Shown piece after piece: positions 20,155-25,776 of a stretch of 25,776 nucleotides of DNA. A program made the position numbers and the translations under genes. The stretch is from Plantago elongata (lineage: Eukaryota > Streptophyta > Magnoliopsida > Lamiales > Plantaginaceae). The notes beneath the pieces are model-generated. The model saw nothing but the letters and a program-made list of their open reading frames with translations, was not told the DNA's origin and made no database searches. Positions within the stretch are counted from its first letter, which is position 1. Each line of letters begins with the position of its first letter. Location: NCBI GenBank assembly GCA_036897095.1, contig JAYMSP010002174.1:1-25776 (forward strand), in the 5' to 3' direction.

Positions 20155-20923
20155 ATCAATTGTGCCTTGTAAGTATCGAAGTACTTGTTTAACTCCAGTT
20201 TAAATTGATGGATAATCGTCCCATTTGCCAAGTACTCGATTTGTAGATCCAAACATTATTATATTTTTCCGAGGTCTTTCATTTCAAATTCATTTTTCAA
20301 ACTCGACTGTCTTTGCTAACTCTTCGGGAGTTCCAAAAATATTCAAGTCATCGACGTAGACAACAATAATGACAAATTTTGATCCTGATCATTTGATGAA
20401 AACGCATGGACATATATGATCATTTGTGTACCCTTCATTTTTCAAATATGTGCTCAAACAGTTTAACCACATTCGTCCCGATTGTTTTAGTCCATATAAC
20501 GATTTATTCAACTTAATTGAATAACCATCTCGGAATTGTCCTTCGGGCATCTTGAATCCCTCAAGGATTTTAATGTATATATTTCATTATCCAGTGAGCC
20601 ATACAAATAGGTTGTAACGACATCCATAAGACGCATTTCAAGATCTCATGTGTACCAAGACTTAACAGATAGTGAAATGTAATTGCATCCATCACAGGAG
20701 AATACGTCTCTTCATAATCAATTCCAGGTCTTTGAGAAAAACCTTGTGCGAAAAGTCTTGCTTTATATCGAGCAACTTCATTTTTCTCATTTCTTTTTCG
20801 CACAAATACCCACTTGTATCCAATGGGTTTTACACCATTATGTGTAGGGACGACAGGTCCCAAAACTTCATGTTTTCCAAGATAGTTCAATTCTGCAGTA
20901 ATCTTTTCATTTTGGCCAATCAT
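20155..20923 (-). mobile_element. Copia fossil: reverse transcriptase region
   Basis: The front of the domain shows YKWVFVRKRN, YKARLFAQGFSQRPGIDYEE and TYSPV, standard for copia reverse transcriptases. The YVDD active-site phrase is recognisable near 20345-20360. The region is broken. Confidence 0.9.
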
Positions 20924-21259
20924 TTCTACGACTACATTCTTTTATAGATGTAGGTTCAAGATCCTCATTTTGTTCCACAATATACTGCGCTAGGTTATAT
21001 GAGAAAATTGTGTCGACATCAATTTCACTTCGATTCCATGTCTTTCTATTCACGACATAATTTATCGAGATCTCTTCATTTTCAACAATTTCAGGTACCT
21101 GAATCTCTTTTTCATTGTCGTGTGACTCATGAGGAGTCTTATCAGATTTTTCCTCCAACAGGCCATTATTTTCTCCTTTCTGTTTTCGAGGATTTTTTTC
21201 TTTGGAACCGACTAGTCTCCCACACTTCACAAACTCTTTTGCAAGTTGCCCTTTAGGCA

Positions 21260-22600
21260 CTTCAATTTTATTTGGAGCATTTGCAGCTGGAATATAAGAT
21301 TTCGTAACTCTTTTTTGATCAGCGAATGAGTCTGGGAATTGATTCGCCAGAGTTTGTAAATGAATTACCTTTCGAACTTCTTGTTCACATTGATTTGTTC
21401 AAGGATCAAAACTAGACAATGATAATTCATTCCAGGATATATAGCTTTCCAACTTTTCCAACTGCTTATTCTCTTCTCCCATTGTTGGAAAATTTGATTC
21501 ATCAAAATGGCAATCAACAAACCTTGTTGTAAATAAATCTCTAGTAAATGGCTCCAAATACTTGATTATTGAAGGAGATTCATAACCAACATATATCCCC
21601 ATTCTTCTTTGGGGACCCATCTTTGTGCGTTGTGGTGGAGCTATTAGCACGTAAACCGCACATCCAAAATTTTTAAGATGAGATAATGTTTGGTTGATAA
21701 CATATACCATTTGCATGGGGGAAACTTATGATAGCATGTTGGCCTAATACAGACAAGTGTTGCAGCATATAAAATTACATGTCCCCATGCTGAATCAGGG
21801 AGCTTGGATTACATTAGTAATGGCCTTGCAATTAACTGGAGGCGTTTAATAAACGATTCAGCCATACCATTTTGTGTATGAACATGTGCAGTAGGATGTT
21901 CAACTTTTATGCCAGTTGACATGTAATAATCATTAAATGCTTGTGATGAAAATTCAGCAGCATTATCAAGGCAAATGCTCTTGATTGGAGAATCGGGAAA
22001 GTGTGCTCGTAAATGAATTATTTGGGTATATTCAACTTTGTCAAAGCGTTTGTAGCCGAGTGGCAAGCTGAGACACCCCGTAACCATGAGGTCACGGGTT
22101 CGATTCCCCGAAATGGGTGATTATATTCTCTCAATAGAGATTGGTGGTGATTTGCATCTAGCATCGATTGATAAATTTGTCTTGTTCAACAATTGTAATT
22201 GTAATGCTATATTTCATGTTCAATAATAATTTTAAAAAAAATGAATTATTTGGGCAAGGAGTCTTGCAAATGACATATTACAAGTAGATAATAAGCACAC
22301 ACGTGACCATCTTGTAGATGCATCTATTAAAACCATAAAATATATGAATGGTCCAGATGGTGGTTGTATAGGTCCACAAATATCTCCATGAATTCTTTCA
22401 AGAAAAGAAGAACTTTCATATCCAACCTTTTTATATGATGGATTTATAATAAATTTGCCTTTAGGGCAAGCCCCACATGAGAATTCCTTAATTTGAAATA
22501 TCTTTTGATTTTTCAACGTATTGTCATATGAATTTCCAATAGTCTTCCGCATCATCATTGATCCGAGATGGCCCAACCGGTCATGCCAAACTTTAAAGGT
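21260..22600 (-). mobile_element. Copia fossil: integrase region with SINE insertion
   Basis: The zinc-binding part (CGACPKGK), the core phrases ERIHGDICGPI and LDNAAEFSSQAFNDYY, the HTQNGMAES stretch and the following GCAVYVLIAPPQRTKMGPQ stretch typical of copia are seen in order. The region is broken and is split by the SINE at 22040-22238. A further spacer of little similarity (20,907-21,260) lies between integrase and reverse transcriptase, as is usual in copia. Confidence 0.88.
22040..22238 (+). mobile_element. tRNA-derived SINE, copy 2, inside the copia integrase
   Basis: This is the same family as the copy at 6836. It has box A in tagccgagtggc (about 22053-22064), box B in gggttcgattcc (about 22096-22107), the same non-tRNA body in a single unit, and a short A-run at the 3' end. 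A 16-bp direct repeat, aaatgaattatttggg, flanks it (22011-22026 and about 22239-22254). Thirteen extra bases (22027-22039) lie between the left repeat and the shared 5' end. It is in the opposite orientation to the host retrotransposon. Its insertion postdates the copia element. Confidence 0.88.
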
Positions 22601-22714
22601 GCTATCAATTTATGTTGCCATAGCATAAGTTTCAATTGCTCTTATTTTAGTGCAATACAATCCGGAGTACATTTCCAGTAGTCTTTCCAAGACATTTTTC
22701 TTACCGGAAAGAAA

Positions 22715-23056
22715 TTATTTGCCATTTTCACACATGGTTTCAACATGATATTCATTTCGTCGAATATCTTTAAAGCTCAATAGATTTCGTTGAGATTTAG
22801 AAGAATATAATGCATCTTCTATGGCATTTTTTGTCCCATGTGGTAGTATTATATTTGCTCTTCCGGAGCCTTCAATTAATTTCGTACTACCATAAATTGT
22901 AATGACATTCGTTTGTTTCATGGACAAGTAGTCAAAGTACTTGGAATTATTGAATATGCTATGTGTTGCTGCACTATCTGCCAAGCATATTTCCGCTTCA
23001 TTTGCCTCTAATGTTGCCATATTGTCTTCAAGAAATAAAATAATAATAAGCAACAT
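22715..23056 (-). mobile_element. Copia fossil: protease region
   Basis: The aspartic protease phrase LADSAATHSIF is present, followed by the usual downstream stretch with LLSFKDIRRNEYHVET. It lies directly upstream of the integrase in the element's sense, as expected for copia. Confidence 0.85.
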
Positions 23057-24070
23057 AATGCAATGAAGAATGTGATTTTACTTCAATGGGATAAGTACAT
23101 TACGACAAGAAATTTAAATCCTACATGCTAGAAAATTCAAATCCTAAATGCAAGAAAGAAAAAATGTTTGAAGAAAAAAAAAACTTAAACTTGGGCACTT
23201 GCATCATCTTTCATAGCATCAGTTGTTCATTCAGGGTGGACAAAGAAATCTGACACATCCAAATGAGTAGTGTCATATTGGCCATGAGTAGTGTCATCTT
23301 CAATGAAATTAACCTCAACATTCTTTGCTTTTATTGATGCTTGGTAAAGATCCACAAGATGTTTAGGTGTATGACATGTACGTGTCTAATGGTTATTCAT
23401 ACCACACTTGTGACAGTTTTCATTAACATTTCTTGATTTTGGTGATGATTTGCATTATGAGAGCCATTATTTGGACGAGATCCTCCACGACCACGACCGT
23501 GTCCACGGCCTCCACCATGATTGGAAGTACTTCCAATATTGAAAGTTGTCACATTTGCTTCAGGGAATGGACTAGCACCAGTTGGGCGTGTCTCATGGTT
23601 TTTCAATAATAGTTCATTGTTTTGTTTTACAATAGCTCATTGTTTTGTTCAACAACTAGAAGACATGAGATTAATTCCGAATATTTCTTAAAATCCTTTT
23701 CACGGTATTGTTGTTGCAATAACATATTAGATGCATGAAAAGTGGTGTATGTCTTTTATAGGATATCATCATCAATCAAATTTTCACCACATAACTTCAT
23801 TTTAGAAGTGATTTTGAACATTGATGAGTTAAATTCATTGACACTTTTGAAATCTTGCAAACGCAAGTGAAGCCAATCATAGCGGGCTTTTGGTAGTATC
23901 ACACTTTTCAAGTGATCATACTTTTTTTTGAGATTAGTCCAAAGATCTACGGTATCTTTAACTGTGTGGTATTCGGCTTTTAGCTCTTCACTAGATGGTG
24001 TCGAAGAATGATCATGGCTTTTGCTTTATCTTGGCTTGATGATGCATTGCCAATTTTTTATGGTGTCACT

Positions 24071-24977
24071 TAGTCTTGGCAATGGGTGGATAAAATCCAA
24101 CCCATTGCCCAAATTAAAACTATGGATTAGGCTGGTTAATATCCAAAATCCATATTTAACCCAACCCATTCCAAACCTAATTTGTTAAAAACATTTGGAT
24201 TGGACCAGGTTCAGGCTGAAAAAAACCTAACCCAGCCCAACCCACTTCACATAATAAACCCTAGTTCTCTGCAGTCTACTCTCTTCTCTTCGCTTTTGTA
24301 ATTCTGTTCTCTGCTCTCTTCGACTTCTTCGTCTCCTATTGTCTTCTTCGTCAATTCATCTTCTTCATCTTCTTCAGTTCGCCAATTCATCTTCTTCGTC
24401 TTCTTCAGTTCGTCAATCGACGTTGTGAAGGCTATCGAGAAGGTCGGATCTGGCAGTGGAAGTGCTCTAAGCCGGTGGTGGTGGCGGATTGCGGTCAACT
24501 TTCTTAGATCAGATCGGGGTTAATTTGCTCTCTTCTCTTCTCTTCTCTTCGCTTCTGTTCTCTGCTCTCTTCGACTTCTTCGTCTCCTACTATCTTCTTC
24601 GTCAATTCATCTTCTTCGTCTTCTTCAATTCGTCAATCGACATTGTGAAGGCGATCGAGAAGGTCGGATCTGGCAGTGGGAAGTGCTCTAAGCCGGTGGT
24701 GGTGGCGGATTGCGGTCAGCTTTCTTACCGGGGTTAATTTGAGTGGTTGTTTTGTTATGCTGTTAAAATAGTTAAAAACATGTTTTAAAAAAAATTTAAA
24801 AAATTTCTTGGTCCAACCCGGCCCGTCCCGACCGGTCCGGGTATTGAGTGGTCGCGAGGAAATGGTCTGTTGTTGGTCTGACCGATTCGGTCCAACCCAA
24901 ACCCATCCCTCCCCAAACCCTTTAATGTCTATAAGTTGGGAAATGGGTTGGATTTTATCCACCCATTGCCAGGACTA
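24071..24977. mobile_element. hAT-like non-autonomous element, 907 bp
   Basis: The left end TAGTCTTGGCAATGGGTGG continues with ATAAAATCCAACCCATT. In reverse complement the right end matches these 36 bases with a single mismatch. Pairing weakens beyond that point. The 8-bp flanking repeats are gtgtcact (24063-24070) and gtgtcacc (24978-24985), with one mismatch. TAG...CTA ends with an 8-bp duplication fit hAT. There is no transposase. The interior holds a large imperfect tandem duplication rich in cttcttcg. The element sits inside the copia gag region, so it is younger than that insertion. Confidence 0.85.
24276..24738 (+). repeat. Internal tandem duplication of the hAT-like element
   Basis: Two copies of a segment run from ctctcttctcttcgctt through ggtggtggcggattgcggtc. 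The front parts are 251 bp apart and the back parts (aggtcggatctggcagtgg at 24441 and 24661) are 220 bp apart, because the first copy has about 31 extra bases. The copies are otherwise nearly identical. The non-repetitive back part may be a captured host sequence. The 82-83 aa ORFs here are pyrimidine-run artefacts. Confidence 0.8.
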
Positions 24978-25092
24978 GTGTCACCAAGACCTTTGGCATC
25001 AAGATGGATTTCAGCATAAAAAATCCATGATAAATAATTTTTCCCGGAGATATCAAGTGCCACAAATTCAAGATTGCTAAAATTTGACATAT

Positions 25093-25470
25093 CTATACAA
25101 AAAGATATAAAAGTGTTTTAAGTATGCAAATGTGAATACAAAAACAACATACAAAGTATGATTATATAAATAAGGGCTTATTACCATTGGGACCCCTCTT
25201 GTGGCTTCAACTCTCAGATTAATCCCTGATACTCTAATAATTACATTGGAGTCCAAAAAGCCATTTGAGAATTGACCAGCTTATTTTATGTTTTGTAAAT
25301 CTTCACACCCAAACAAGACCTTATGCTATTACATGTGCCTAGCATGTGAGGACCTAGATGTAATTGATATTGTTCGACTTGGTAAGTTAATGTAACTAGC
25401 AGGTAACCGTTTTTTGAAAAACTAGCCGTTGGAATTTTATTTGGAGGCTATTTATACCTACTTTAAACTC
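25093..25470. other. Unassigned stretch right of the copia gag
   Basis: AT-rich DNA. From about 25,170 the texture changes (attaccattgggacccctctt, then ctctcagattaatccctgat), which suggests the edge of another repeat. No LTR matching 19282-19470 is visible. Confidence 0.4.
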
Positions 25471-25505
25471 TTTTTTGGTACTTCTTCATATCTGCACTTT
25501 GAAAA

Positions 25506-25731
25506 TGAATGATTCAGAAGATGATGGAGTTCTCCGCCATGTTTGCAAGAAAGTAAGTGTCAAAAGTATACCGTGCTATCGGTGTCTAAGTCTCATCCAA
25601 ATCAGGGAAGACTGTACTGGGGATGTCGAATGCATGGATGGTCAGAGTGGTGTAACAAGCAAGAATACACTCCAAGTCAACATGAGGGAGAAATTATGTA
25701 AGCTAAACTTCTTTGTGAATTTGTTCCACTA
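25506..25731 (+). pseudogene. Possible GRF-type zinc-finger gene fragment
   Basis: A start MNDSEDDGVLRHVCKKVSVK is followed, in another frame, by SKSHPNQGRLYWGC and then WSEWCNKQEY, ending at a stop near 25,730. The order of Cys/His, an NxGR-type phrase, an aromatic-rich WGC and a W-x-x-W resembles GRF zinc fingers, which are common in plant genomes and often carried by transposons. The change of frame means either a short intron starting at the gtaagt near 25,552 or a decayed copy. It may be part of an unidentified element that began near 25,170. The window ends shortly after. Confidence 0.35.
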
Positions 25732-25776
25732 AGATATCCACAACAATCAGCTCAAGCAAGTGCAGGAGGAAGAAGT

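Larger units (their letters stand above)
19282..25092 (-). mobile_element. Ty1/copia LTR retrotransposon, broken fossil
   Basis: The domain order on the minus strand is gag, protease, integrase, reverse transcriptase, RNase H, which is diagnostic for Ty1/copia. The element is broken, with at least about half a dozen interruptions plus two later insertions (a SINE in the integrase region and a hAT-like element in gag). Only the downstream LTR is visible. The upstream LTR is either lost or lies beyond the window behind another insertion. Age cannot be measured from LTR divergence, but nested insertions and decay suggest it is not recent. Confidence 0.9.
23200..25092 (-). mobile_element. Copia fossil: gag region, split by a hAT-like element
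   Basis: The gag start lies near 25,090 and shows LEFVALDISGKNYLSW. The tail shows a basic GRGHGRGRGGSRPNNGS stretch near 23,500. The middle is interrupted by the 907-bp hAT-like element at 24071-24977. The region is broken. Confidence 0.8.

Noticed and set aside
24247-24962. Ser/Phe-rich and Glu/Lys-rich ORFs inside the hAT-like element
   Set aside because: They are produced by cttcttcg repeats read on either strand and show no domain.

Overview
This is nuclear DNA from a flowering plant, most likely a eudicot. The evidence is AT-rich intergenic sequence, two many-exon genes with GT-AG introns, a plant-type starch synthase, a plant-type YTH (ECT) m6A reader, and plant transposons (CACTA, hAT, Stowaway, Ty1/copia, and a tRNA-derived SINE). 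The species cannot be fixed from sequence alone.

Layout. Positions 1-7,500 are intergenic and dense with repeats. In order they hold a hairpin, a hAT-like element (1029-1658), a TATA box and leader followed by a 46-bp tandem repeat, a Stowaway MITE (2509-2761), a decayed fragment of a cationic amino acid transporter gene (2862-3304), a non-autonomous CACTA element (3496-4655), a hAT-like MITE (4673-5126), and a SINE with a duplicated 3' half (6836-7133). Positions 7609-13408 (+) hold a complete 15-exon gene for STARCH SYNTHASE 5 (609 aa). Positions 19026-14644 (-) hold a complete 8-exon gene for a YTH-domain ECT protein (601 aa). The two genes converge and share a 1.2-kb 3' interval.

From 19282 to about 25,100 (-) lies a broken Ty1/copia retrotransposon, with its downstream LTR ending about 255 bp upstream of the ECT start codon. 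A second copy of the same SINE is inserted in its integrase region. A 907-bp hAT-like element with an internal duplication is inserted in its gag region. The right edge (25,170-25,776) has no visible upstream LTR and holds a possible GRF-type zinc-finger fragment.

How the genes work. SS5 belongs to the plastid starch-granule initiation machinery. The ECT protein is a cytosolic reader of m6A in mRNA. Nothing in the sequence links the two functionally. The most notable points are that this SS5 keeps a full C-terminal GT1 half, that an LTR with a TATA box sits in the ECT promoter region, and that the copia fossil records a datable nest of later insertions. I found no convincing new biological system.
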